From Flavobacterium sp. (GTDB lineage Bacteria > Bacteroidota > Bacteroidia > Flavobacteriales > Flavobacteriaceae): DNA of 12,865 nt. Position 1 is the stretch's first letter, and each line of letters opens with the position of its first letter. This document shows, piece after piece, positions 6,305 through 12,865 of this stretch. The position numbers and the translations under genes are program-made. Where the stretch lies: positions 1 to 12,865 of the forward strand of contig JAIXTU010000191.1 in the NCBI GenBank assembly GCA_027483785.1, in the 5' to 3' direction. The notes beneath the pieces are model-generated. The model was not told where the DNA came from and did not search any database. It worked only from the letters and a program-made list of their open reading frames with translations.

Positions 6305-7297
6305 TTATACCCCGATTTTGTTTGCTACCAAATATTCTGCTATTTGAATCGTGTTTGTAGCTGCTCCTTTTCGTAAGTTGTCGGCAACTATCCACAGATT
6401 TAGTGTGTTTGGCTGGCTTTCATCGCGGCGAATACGCCCCACAAAGACATCATCTTTATGTTGTGCAAATAGCGGCATCGGATATTCAAATTCTTGAATA
6501 TTGTCGACTAAAGTTACGCCCGGAGTTTGTTCAAGAATATTTCGAACATCCGCTAGTTCAAAATCATTTTCGAACGCTACGTTCACCGCTTCCGAGTGAC
6601 CGCCTACAACAGGCACACGAACGGCCGTTGCAGTTACGGCAATACTGTTATCGTTCAATATTTTCTGTGTTTCGCGAACGAGTTTCATTTCTTCTTTCGT
6701 GTAGCCGTTATCTTCAAAGACGTCGCATTGCGGAATTGCATTTTTGTGAATTTGGTATTTATAAGCCATTTCACCGCTTATTCCCGCGAATTCATTTTCG
6801 AGTTGTTTAACAGCTTTAACACCCGTTCCGGTAATCGACTGATAGGTAGATACAACGATTCGCTTTATTTGGTATTTTTTGTGTAACGGCGCCAAGGCCA
6901 TAACCATTTGGATCGTTGAACAATTCGGATTGGCAATAATTTTATCGGCAGCGGTTAGCACTTGTGCGTTGATTTCAGGAACGACAAGCTTTTTCGTCGG
7001 ATCCATTCGCCAAGCCGACGAATTATCGATAACTGTAGTTCCTGCTTCTGCGAACTTTGGCGCCCATTCGAGCGAGGTGCCGCCACCGGCTGAAAAAAGT
7101 GCTATGTGTGGTTTCATGGCAACAGCAGTTTCGAGAGAAACAACGGTATATTCCTGACCTTTAAACGAAATTTTCTTTCCAACCGATTTCTCAGATGCAA
7201 CTGGTATTAGCTCGGAAACTGGAAAATTACGCTCTTCAAGAACTTGTAACATGATTTCGCCAACCATTCCGGTGGCACCAACAACTGCAACTTTCAT
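6305..7297 (-). CDS. asd: Aspartate-semialdehyde dehydrogenase
   Basis: A 330-residue cytoplasmic enzyme that reduces aspartyl phosphate to aspartate semialdehyde with NADPH, the branch point to lysine/diaminopimelate and to threonine and methionine. The NADP-binding motif GATGMVG is at residues 7-13. The catalytic cysteine is Cys126 in ANPNCSTIQ, and the catalytic histidine is His234 in VGGHSEA. SSAWRMD (93-99) and the C-terminal RKGAATNTIQIAEYL also match. I place the start at ATG 7297, where MKVAVVGATG begins the fold; an upstream TTG at 7366 would add 23 residues lying over the likely promoter. It has its own promoter candidate and sits behind the mscL terminator, so it is probably transcribed alone. 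Confidence 0.96.
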   Translation of the reverse strand: MKVAVVGATGMVGEIMLQVLEERNFPVSELIPVASEKSVGKKISFKGQEYTVVSLETAVAMKPHIALFSAGGGTSLEWAPKFAEAGTTVIDNSSAWRMDPTKKLVVPEINAQVLTAADKIIANPNCSTIQMVMALAPLHKKYQIKRIVVSTYQSITGTGVKAVKQLENEFAGISGEMAYKYQIHKNAIPQCDVFEDNGYTKEEMKLVRETQKILNDNSIAVTATAVRVPVVGGHSEAVNVAFENDFELADVRNILEQTPGVTLVDNIQEFEYPMPLFAQHKDDVFVGRIRRDESQPNTLNLWIVADNLRKGAATNTIQIAEYLVANKIGV

Positions 7298-7318
7298 TTT
7301 GATAATTTTTAAACTTCG

Positions 7319-7326
7319 CAAAATTA
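7319..7326 (-). promoter_or_regulatory. Candidate -7 box for asd (TAATTTTG)
   Basis: On the minus strand it reads TAATTTTG, a full match to TAnnTTTG. It ends 21 bases before the asd ATG and lies after the mscL terminator, as an independent promoter should. The -33 region has only a degenerate TTC 18 bases upstream. Confidence 0.45.
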
Positions 7327-7366
7327 GCGAATACACTCCGATTCGAACTAGAATTTTATGATACAA

Positions 7367-7396
7367 TAAAGAAAAACCATCCTTGTGGGATGGCTT
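7367..7396 (-). terminator. Rho-independent terminator after mscL
   Basis: CCATCC (7377-7382) pairs with GGATGG (7388-7393) around a 5-base loop. Read on the minus strand, the hairpin runs into TTTTTCTTTATT. It lies about 70 bases past the mscL stop and before the asd promoter candidate, closing the tdk-murF/alr-mscL unit. Confidence 0.8.
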
Positions 7397-7466
7397 AAGT
7401 TAGAATATGTAGTGAGCGGTATGAATTTCGTTTCCTACAATAAAATCTGAGCATGTAAAATAGCTC

Positions 7467-7850
7467 TTATTTATTTTTTAGTGCGTCGCGAATTTCCATA
7501 AGTAACTTTTCTTCGTTACTTGGTGCTGGCGGAGCTGCAGGCGCTTCAGCTTCTTTCTTACGAGCCGCATTAATTCCTTTAATTACAAGAAATAAAACAA
7601 ATGCCACGATCACAAAGTTGATTACGGCGGATAAAAACAAGCCGTATTTTACGGTTCCGAAAATAGTTAACTCTTCGAGTTTACTCAAATTCGCTGCTTC
7701 TAGAACGGGTTTTAATAGTAATGGTGTTAGCACGTCGTCGATGAAAGAAGTGACAATTTTGCTAAATGCCGCTCCAATAATTACCCCGATAGCAAGGTCA
7801 ACGACATTGCCTCGCATAGCAAAGGCTTTAAATTCAGAAATCATTCCCAT
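7467..7850 (-). CDS. mscL: Large-conductance mechanosensitive channel MscL
   Basis: A 127-residue inner-membrane channel that opens under membrane tension to release solutes during osmotic downshock. The N-terminal amphipathic helix and the first pore helix carry the family signature FAMRGNVVDLAIGVIIGAAF (residues 9-28). The second helix spans about 70-92 (GLFLSAVINFVIVAFVLFLV). The cytoplasmic tail has an Ala/Pro-rich stretch and ends in the helix EEKLLMEIRDALKNK, as in other MscL proteins. Length is normal. Its start is 44 bases downstream of the murF-alr stop with no promoter box seen in the gap, so it is probably the last gene of that operon. The link with wall synthesis is suggestive only. 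Confidence 0.96.
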   Translation of the reverse strand: MGMISEFKAFAMRGNVVDLAIGVIIGAAFSKIVTSFIDDVLTPLLLKPVLEAANLSKLEELTIFGTVKYGLFLSAVINFVIVAFVLFLVIKGINAARKKEAEAPAAPPAPSNEEKLLMEIRDALKNK

Positions 7851-7894
7851 CTTTTGTGGTTTTTTGGTTAATAATTGTGAAAGTACTAAAATCC

Positions 7895-10318
7895 TTATTC
7901 GCGGAAAAAAATTCTTTTCACGCGCTGGGAAATGCCGGTTAGAATTTCATAGCCAATTGTACTTCCCGCTTCGGCAATTTCTTGAACAGTAGGACGCTTT
8001 CCGAAGATGATTACCGCGTCGCCTTCCTTACAAACCACATTCGTTACATCAACCATTAACATGTCCATACAAACCGACCCAACAATTGGTGCTTGTTGTT
8101 CGTTTATTACCACATAGCCTTTTTCGTTACCCCAAAATCTGGGAATTCCATCCGCGTAACCTATTGGTATTGTGGCAATTGATGTCTTATCTTTTGCTTT
8201 GAATCGCCGATTATATCCTACCGTTTCGCCGGCTTGAAGCTCATGAATTTGCGAGATAATCGACTTTAGTGTTCCAACCGTTTCGAGTTGATTTTGTTCT
8301 TCTTCACTAGAAGCCAATCCATATAAACCAATTCCCAAGCGAACCATTTCAAATTGCGCTTCGGGATAATTTATGAGTCCAGACGTGTTTAAAATATGTC
8401 TGTAGAACTTTTTCGACAATTGCTTTTGGAGAACTTCAGTTGCCTGTAAAAATCGTTCGATTTGCTGTTCTGTAAACGAACGTTCGTTTAGATCATCGCT
8501 AGCGGCCAAGTGCGATAAAACCGATTTCACTGCCAACTCGGGTAAGTTTGAAAGTTCTTGAGCTAAATCGGAAACAGAGTCTGGCGTGAAACCCAGCCGA
8601 TGCATGCCTGTATCGATTTTTACGTGAACTGGATACGCCGTTACTCCAATTTTTCGCGTTGCTTCCGCGAAAGCGTTCAAGGCACGAAAACTATAGATTT
8701 CAGGTTCCAACTGATATTGAATAATCTCGTCGAAAGCTGTCGATTCTGGATTCAAAACCATAATCGGAACCGAAATTCCCGCCTGTCGGAGTTTCACACC
8801 TTCGTCGGCAAACGCTACTCCTAAGTAATCAACTTTGTTAAACTCGAGCAATCGCGCAATTTCTTCTCCGCCGTTTCCGTAGCCAAAAGCTTTTACCATG
8901 ACCATGAGTTTCACGCCAGGTTTTAGCTTCGATTTATAGTGATTTAGATTATGCGTTAACGCACTCAAGTTAATTTCAAGTACGGTTTCGTGCTTTTGCT
9001 GTTCGAGAATTTTGAGGGTTTTCTCGAATTCAAATTTCCGAGCACCTTTTATTAAAACCGAAGCATTCGACCAGCTGCGAAGTGTTTCGTCTTGTAAAAA
9101 ATCGGCTGTAGTTTCAAAATGCTTTCGCAATGCTGTTCCTTTAATTTCACGAGACCGTTCCCCCACTGTAACTATCTCGGCTAAATCATATTGATGTAAT
9201 AATTGCTCGATTTTTGTTAGCGTATTGGCATCCGACTCTGCAAAATCAGACAAAACCAGTATCTTTTTTAGTGCCGAAGACTGATTTTTCAAAAAGTCGA
9301 GCGCTATTTGCAGCGATTGTAAGTCGGCACTATACGAATCGTCTATGATTTGTAAGTTGCGCACGCCGTTTTTAATCGACAAACGCATGTTGATTTGAGG
9401 CAACGAACTAATTCGATTTGCGATGGTTTGAAAATCAATTTCCAGCGCCAGCATGGTTGTAATGCAATGTGCTGCATTTTGTATCGAAGCGCCGTCGGTA
9501 AACGGCAAGCTTAAAGAAAACGTTTTTGAATTACCCTGTATTTGAAGCCTCGTTGTGTGTTCGAGCTCTTTTTTCTGAATATAAACCCGGGCCGATTTAC
9601 TCGAGAAACTCCACGTGTAAAAACGCTGATCGATTGTGGTAAATTGTTCAAATGTCTCGTATTCACCGATCACCAAACGAGCCGATGTGTAGAGTTTTGC
9701 TTTTTCTGAAAATTTCTGCGCTCGATTCTCGAAACCTGCGTCGTGAGCCGAGTAAATATTCGTTAAAATCGTTATTTCAGGTTGTAGCATGTCGGCAAGT
9801 GCCTGCATTTCGTTGGTGGTTGAAATTCCTGCTTCAAAAATCCCCAGGGTGTGTTGTTGTTCGAGAGTGAGTACAGACAGCGCCACGCCCACTTGAGAAT
9901 TATAACTTTTCGGACTTTTAGCAATATAATAATCCGGCGAAAGCAAGTAGTACAGCCATTCTTTTACTACTGTTTTGCCGTTACTGCCTGTTATGGCAAT
10001 TACGGGTAAGGCAAATTTTGCGCGGTGCGAAGCGGCTAGTTTTTGAAGGGCTTGCAAAACATTGGGAACGAGCAGTACCTGAATACTGGATACTTTTCCG
10101 CGGTAATTTTGTTCGCTCACAAAGTAGCGGACACCTTGTTCGGCGGCTTTTTCGATAAAATCGGCACCGTTAAAATTTGGTCCGCTTAAAGCAAAGAAAA
10201 TTGTTTTTTCGTTGTTGTTACCCGATCGTGAATCGGTGGAAATATGTGTAAAGAAATAGTCGTCCGTTGGTATTTCGGTTTTATTCAGTAACGAACAAAT
10301 TTCTTTCCACGAAAACAT
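7895..10318 (-). CDS. murF-alr: Bifunctional MurF ligase / alanine racemase fusion
   Basis: An 807-residue two-enzyme fusion. Residues 1 to about 443 are MurF, which joins D-Ala-D-Ala to the UDP-MurNAc-tripeptide using ATP. Visible are the P-loop ITGSNGKT (109-116), FEAGIS (161-166), TNIYSAHDAGFEN (186-198, where most MurF proteins have a TNIGPAH-like motif) and DDSYSADLQS (326-335). Residues from about 445 form a PLP-dependent alanine racemase, with the PLP lysine Lys476 in MVKAFGYGNG, the catalytic tyrosine Tyr702 in VGYNRRF, and PIGYADG (718-724). This fusion is known in Bacteroidota and couples D-Ala supply to its use; it is cytoplasmic. The ATG overlaps the tdk stop by one base (TAATG), suggesting translational coupling. 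Both catalytic halves look intact. Confidence 0.96.
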   Translation of the reverse strand: MFSWKEICSLLNKTEIPTDDYFFTHISTDSRSGNNNEKTIFFALSGPNFNGADFIEKAAEQGVRYFVSEQNYRGKVSSIQVLLVPNVLQALQKLAASHRAKFALPVIAITGSNGKTVVKEWLYYLLSPDYYIAKSPKSYNSQVGVALSVLTLEQQHTLGIFEAGISTTNEMQALADMLQPEITILTNIYSAHDAGFENRAQKFSEKAKLYTSARLVIGEYETFEQFTTIDQRFYTWSFSSKSARVYIQKKELEHTTRLQIQGNSKTFSLSLPFTDGASIQNAAHCITTMLALEIDFQTIANRISSLPQINMRLSIKNGVRNLQIIDDSYSADLQSLQIALDFLKNQSSALKKILVLSDFAESDANTLTKIEQLLHQYDLAEIVTVGERSREIKGTALRKHFETTADFLQDETLRSWSNASVLIKGARKFEFEKTLKILEQQKHETVLEINLSALTHNLNHYKSKLKPGVKLMVMVKAFGYGNGGEEIARLLEFNKVDYLGVAFADEGVKLRQAGISVPIMVLNPESTAFDEIIQYQLEPEIYSFRALNAFAEATRKIGVTAYPVHVKIDTGMHRLGFTPDSVSDLAQELSNLPELAVKSVLSHLAASDDLNERSFTEQQIERFLQATEVLQKQLSKKFYRHILNTSGLINYPEAQFEMVRLGIGLYGLASSEEEQNQLETVGTLKSIISQIHELQAGETVGYNRRFKAKDKTSIATIPIGYADGIPRFWGNEKGYVVINEQQAPIVGSVCMDMLMVDVTNVVCKEGDAVIIFGKRPTVQEIAEAGSTIGYEILTGISQRVKRIFFRE

Positions 10319-10935
10319 TACGATAGTTCGTTTGAAGGTTCGCTCTTGTTCTCGGCTTGTTCGCGAATGGCGTTGTAGTAAGCTGCGCGCGATAACGGTT
10401 CGTATTCTTCGGTTTCGCCAAGCAAAACAAGTTTGTCGTTATCGGTTTTACGGAAACTGTAGTGAGCCAAATTTCCGGTACGCGTACAAACGGCGTGCAC
10501 TTTCGTGACGTATTCGGCGGTGGCCATCAAGGCAGGCATGGGACCAAACGGATTTCCTTTAAAATCCATATCCAAACCGGCAACAATTACCCGAATACCG
10601 CTGTTTGCTAAATCGTTACAAACGGTAATAATTTCATCGTCAAAGAATTGCGCCTCATCGATGCCAACCACATCGCAACCTTGCGCCAACAAGCGAATAT
10701 TGGCTGCGGCAGGAACCGGCGTGGAACGAATTTCATTTGCATCGTGCGAAACTACCATTTCGTCGTGGTAGCGTGTGTCGATTGCAGGTTTAAAAATTTC
10801 AACTTTCTGCTTGGCAAATTGCGCGCGCTTGAGTCGTCGGATGAGCTCTTCGGTTTTTCCCGAAAACATGGAGCCGCAAATAACTTCTATCCATCCAAAC
10901 TGCTCTTTGTGATTAACGGTATTTTCAAGAAACAT
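10318..10935 (-). CDS. tdk: Thymidine kinase (type II, TK1-like)
   Basis: A 205-residue cytoplasmic salvage enzyme that phosphorylates thymidine to dTMP with ATP. The P-loop GSMFSGKTEEL is at 21-31, and DEAQFF at 93-98 carries the catalytic Glu94. AGLDMDFKGNPFG (119-131) is a core motif. The zinc lasso is altered: of the four usual cysteines only Cys150 remains, while Thr153, Ser182 and Ala185 stand in the other positions. The rest of the substrate loop (GETEEYEPLSR) is kept, so activity is likely retained; I recall similar substitutions in other Bacteroidota. A short polar C-terminal tail follows. It is the first gene of the unit with murF-alr and mscL. Confidence 0.95.
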   Translation of the reverse strand: MFLENTVNHKEQFGWIEVICGSMFSGKTEELIRRLKRAQFAKQKVEIFKPAIDTRYHDEMVVSHDANEIRSTPVPAAANIRLLAQGCDVVGIDEAQFFDDEIITVCNDLANSGIRVIVAGLDMDFKGNPFGPMPALMATAEYVTKVHAVCTRTGNLAHYSFRKTDNDKLVLLGETEEYEPLSRAAYYNAIREQAENKSEPSNELS

Positions 10936-11021
10936 TTTTCGGCAATTGTGAAGTTGAAACTGATTAGATTTTATTACTTTGTAGCCGTTGTGCGATCATT
11001 TTTAACCCCAGCTCAGCGTTT

Positions 11022-11029
11022 CAAATGTA
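11022..11029 (-). promoter_or_regulatory. Candidate -7 box for the tdk operon (TACATTTG)
   Basis: On the minus strand it reads TACATTTG, a full match to TAnnTTTG. It ends about 86 bases before the tdk ATG, implying a leader of roughly 80 bases. A TTC lies 18 bases upstream, at the same spacing as at asd, but no true -33 TTG is seen. The rest of the tdk / acidic-linker gene gap (10936-11119) shows no other clear element. Confidence 0.35.
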
Positions 11030-11119
11030 GCCAAATTTTCTATACGTGAATGTAGAATCTCGGCTTCGCAGAACAACTGTTTATCAATAGAAAAGAAAAT
11101 TTACAACCGCTTCGTGTTT

Positions 11120-12091
11120 ATGAAAAAGAAAGTAGAAGGCGAATTAATTAGCATTGCGCACCGTGTTTTGAAACTAAAAGACAGCTCAGATCTTCGGGTT
11201 TTGCACGAAGAAGCTAAAAACTTGTACGAGAAATTAAGTGTTTTACTTTTTGTAGAAACGCAATTTGGCTCCGTTATGCCTACCATTGGCAAGGCTGAGA
11301 TTCAAGATTTAGTTGTCGAACATTACGAAAAGCCAGCAGCTACTGTTTTGGAAACCGCTGTCGCAGAAGAAAAAGAAACCCCGATTTCTGAAGCTGTGGT
11401 TGAGGAAGTTTTCGAAATTTCCTTGGTCGAAGAAGAAACGGCCGCACCTGTTGTTGACGAAAATCCCGAACCGGAAACAACACCCGAACTTATAGCTGTT
11501 CCCGCATTTGAGACGCGCAGCGAAGCACCAAAACAAATTAGTCTCGCCGATTTATTGGGTAGCGATTATACCGAACCTATTTTCGACAAAGTTTCAGATG
11601 CCGTTCCTGTAATTGAGGAAACTCAAAGTCAAGAGCCCGCTTTCGCAGAAGTGGTAGAGGAATCTGAAGAAGAAGAAATTGTTCTTGAAACACGGATTGA
11701 AGCTGAGGATGTAGTTGAAAGCATCGAAACACCTTTTGATTTGCCTATTGAAGAAGTTAAAGCTCCGGCTGTTGACTTATCGTTTGAACCTATTTTCACT
11801 GCGGCAACCGAAGTGGAGGAAACTAAGTCGGTTTCATTTGAAACGCAGCCCGAAAATGGGTTGCGCAGTTTTCAGATTGGGCTAAACGACCGAATCGGAT
11901 TTGAGCGCAATCTTTTCGGCGGAAGCGCAGAAGACATGAACCGTGTTGTTTCTCAGCTCAGCACGTTTAATTCTTACGAAGAAGCAGTCGATTTTATTGA
12001 CGAAATGGTGCGTCCTGATTACAATAATTGGAATGGAAAGGATGAATATGTAGAGCGATTTTTAGACATCATAAAAAGACGCTTTTCGTAA
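11120..12091 (+). CDS. Protein of unknown function with acidic linker and conserved-looking C-terminal domain
   Basis: A 323-residue protein that I do not recognise as a named family. Three parts are visible. Residues 1 to about 65 are mostly helical and basic at the start (MKKKVEGELISIAHRVLKL). Residues of about 70-245 form a low-complexity linker rich in Glu, Val, Ala and Pro. Residues 250-323 form a compact, probably helical domain containing IGLNDRIGFERNLFGGS, SQLSTFNSYEEA and a basic end (IIKRRFS). I recall similar C-terminal domains in hypothetical proteins of other Flavobacteriia, but cannot confirm it here. No signal peptide or membrane helix is seen, so it is probably cytoplasmic. 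I chose ATG 11120 over an in-frame GTG at 11114. The rsmI start follows after 2 bases, so they are co-transcribed. Confidence 0.85.
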   Translation: MKKKVEGELISIAHRVLKLKDSSDLRVLHEEAKNLYEKLSVLLFVETQFGSVMPTIGKAEIQDLVVEHYEKPAATVLETAVAEEKETPISEAVVEEVFEISLVEEETAAPVVDENPEPETTPELIAVPAFETRSEAPKQISLADLLGSDYTEPIFDKVSDAVPVIEETQSQEPAFAEVVEESEEEEIVLETRIEAEDVVESIETPFDLPIEEVKAPAVDLSFEPIFTAATEVEETKSVSFETQPENGLRSFQIGLNDRIGFERNLFGGSAEDMNRVVSQLSTFNSYEEAVDFIDEMVRPDYNNWNGKDEYVERFLDIIKRRFS

Positions 12092-12093
12092 TA

Positions 12094-12774
12094 ATGACTG
12101 GTAAATTATTTGTTGTTCCAACGCCGATCGGAAATCTGGGCGATATGACCTACCGAGCTATCGAGGTGTTAAAAGCAGCCGATTTAATTTTGGCTGAAGA
12201 CACCCGAAATAGCGGGAAATTACTCAAGCACTTTGAGATTTCCGCGCCGATGTCGAGTTACCACATGCATAACGAACATCAAACCGTAAGTGGTTTGATT
12301 CAAAAACTGCAAAACGGGAATGTACTTGCTTTAATTAGTGATGCGGGAACTCCTGCAATTTCAGATCCAGGATTTTTACTGGTTCGTGCTTGCGTGGAGA
12401 ACGGCATACCAGTCGAAACCTTACCGGGTGCAACGGCTTTTGTTCCGGCGTTGGTGAACAGCGGCTTTCCATCAGATCGCTTCGTTTTCGAAGGATTTCT
12501 CCCCGAAAAAAAAGGTCGGCAAACGCGTTTACTTGAACTCGCCGAAGAAGTACGAACGGTGGTTTTGTATGTTTCTCCTCATAAATTGTTGAAAACTTTA
12601 GAGGAAATAAAAACGTATTTTGGCGAAGATCGACAAGTTAGTTGCAGTCGGGAACTTTCGAAATTACACGAAGAAAACGTTCGCGGAACCGCAATTGAAT
12701 TGACCGCTCATTTTTCTGCGAAAGCGATAAAAGGAGAATTCGTGGTATGCATAGCGGGAAAGCTGCGCAAATAA
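12094..12774 (+). CDS. rsmI: 16S rRNA (cytidine1402-2'-O)-methyltransferase
   Basis: A 226-residue SAM-dependent methyltransferase that adds a 2'-O-methyl group to C1402 in the decoding centre of 16S rRNA. The tetrapyrrole-methylase fold is clear: VVPTPIGNLGDMTYRA at 7-22, LAEDTRNSGKLL (33-44), ISDAGTPAISDPG at 81-93 (SAM binding), LPGATAFVPAL (110-120) and FEGFLPEKKG at 132-141. It is about 60 residues shorter than the E. coli protein (286), because the C-terminal helical domain is missing; the catalytic domain is complete. ATG 12094 follows the upstream stop by 2 bases, so translation is likely coupled to the gene of unknown function. Confidence 0.95.
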   Translation: MTGKLFVVPTPIGNLGDMTYRAIEVLKAADLILAEDTRNSGKLLKHFEISAPMSSYHMHNEHQTVSGLIQKLQNGNVLALISDAGTPAISDPGFLLVRACVENGIPVETLPGATAFVPALVNSGFPSDRFVFEGFLPEKKGRQTRLLELAEEVRTVVLYVSPHKLLKTLEEIKTYFGEDRQVSCSRELSKLHEENVRGTAIELTAHFSAKAIKGEFVVCIAGKLRK

Positions 12775-12810
12775 TCCTAGATCAGGGAACTTTTTTCAAC
12801 TGAAAGCCAT

Positions 12811-12842
12811 CTTTTTTACGGAAAAGCCGTAATAAAAAAAAA
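12811..12842. other. AT-rich hairpin and A-run after rsmI
   Basis: TTACGG (12816-12821) pairs with CCGTAA (12827-12832) around a 5-base loop, and the flanking T-run (12812-12817) can pair with the A-run (12834-12842). It may contribute to ending rsmI transcription, but no T-run follows the stem on the plus strand, so I do not call it a terminator. Confidence 0.35.
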
Positions 12843-12865
12843 GAAAAAGCACTTACATTCGTTAG

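Noticed and set aside
6403..6886. Plus-strand ORFs of 96-135 residues inside asd
   Set aside because: They are antisense shadows of a strongly conserved enzyme and show no family features or start signals.
7298..7366. TTG start adding 23 residues to aspartate-semialdehyde dehydrogenase
   Set aside because: The nucleotide-binding fold begins at ATG 7297, and the extension overlaps the likely promoter box at 7319-7326.
11350..11850. Acidic repeats in the unknown protein as tandem DNA repeats
   Set aside because: The low complexity is at the amino-acid level; no regular DNA repeat unit is seen.
1..12865. CRISPR array, tRNA/rRNA genes, prophage or defence system
   Set aside because: No regularly spaced repeats, cloverleaf or rRNA sequence, phage genes or known defence-protein signatures were seen; nearly all coding space belongs to housekeeping genes.

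Overview
This window looks like ordinary chromosome from a member of the Bacteroidota, most likely order Flavobacteriales. The evidence is a MurF-alanine racemase fusion (a Bacteroidota hallmark), thymidine kinase next to it, start codons without Shine-Dalgarno sequences, and several promoter-like TAnnTTTG boxes. I cannot place it below order level. Coding sequence is moderately AT-rich and uniform, with no sign of a large foreign island.

Layout. (1) 1-818, plus strand: the 3' end of a thioredoxin-reductase-like ferredoxin-NADP reductase, then a [2Fe-2S] ferredoxin, forming an electron-transfer pair. (2) 819-1093: a 275-bp gap with a long imperfect hairpin, a GC-rich patch and a terminator. 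(3) 1094-2272, minus: glutaryl-CoA dehydrogenase. (4) 2590-3282, plus: YhhQ-type queuosine-precursor transporter, separated by a bidirectional terminator from (5) a secreted prolyl oligopeptidase, 3338-5446, minus. (6) 5598-5827: a 218-bp non-coding, foldback, MITE-like element with 31-bp terminal inverted repeats and a 6-bp target duplication. (7) 5840-6199, minus: small DoxX-like membrane protein. (8) 6305-7297, minus: aspartate-semialdehyde dehydrogenase as its own unit. (9) 10935-7467, minus: tdk, murF-alr and mscL in tight order, closed by a terminator at 7371-7396. (10) 11120-12774, plus: a conserved-looking protein of unknown function with a long acidic linker, 2 bp upstream of rsmI.

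How the genes fit together. Asd supplies the precursor of diaminopimelate and of the threonine/methionine branch. MurF-Alr makes D-alanine and adds D-Ala-D-Ala to the peptidoglycan precursor. Both serve the cell wall but are separate transcription units. Tdk and murF-alr overlap by one base (TAATG), which suggests translational coupling. The unknown protein and rsmI form a two-gene operon divergent from tdk.

The hunt found no new multi-gene system. The best leads are the MITE-like element, the unknown acidic-linker protein beside rsmI, the structured 3' region after ferredoxin, and a thymidine kinase lacking three of the four usual zinc cysteines.
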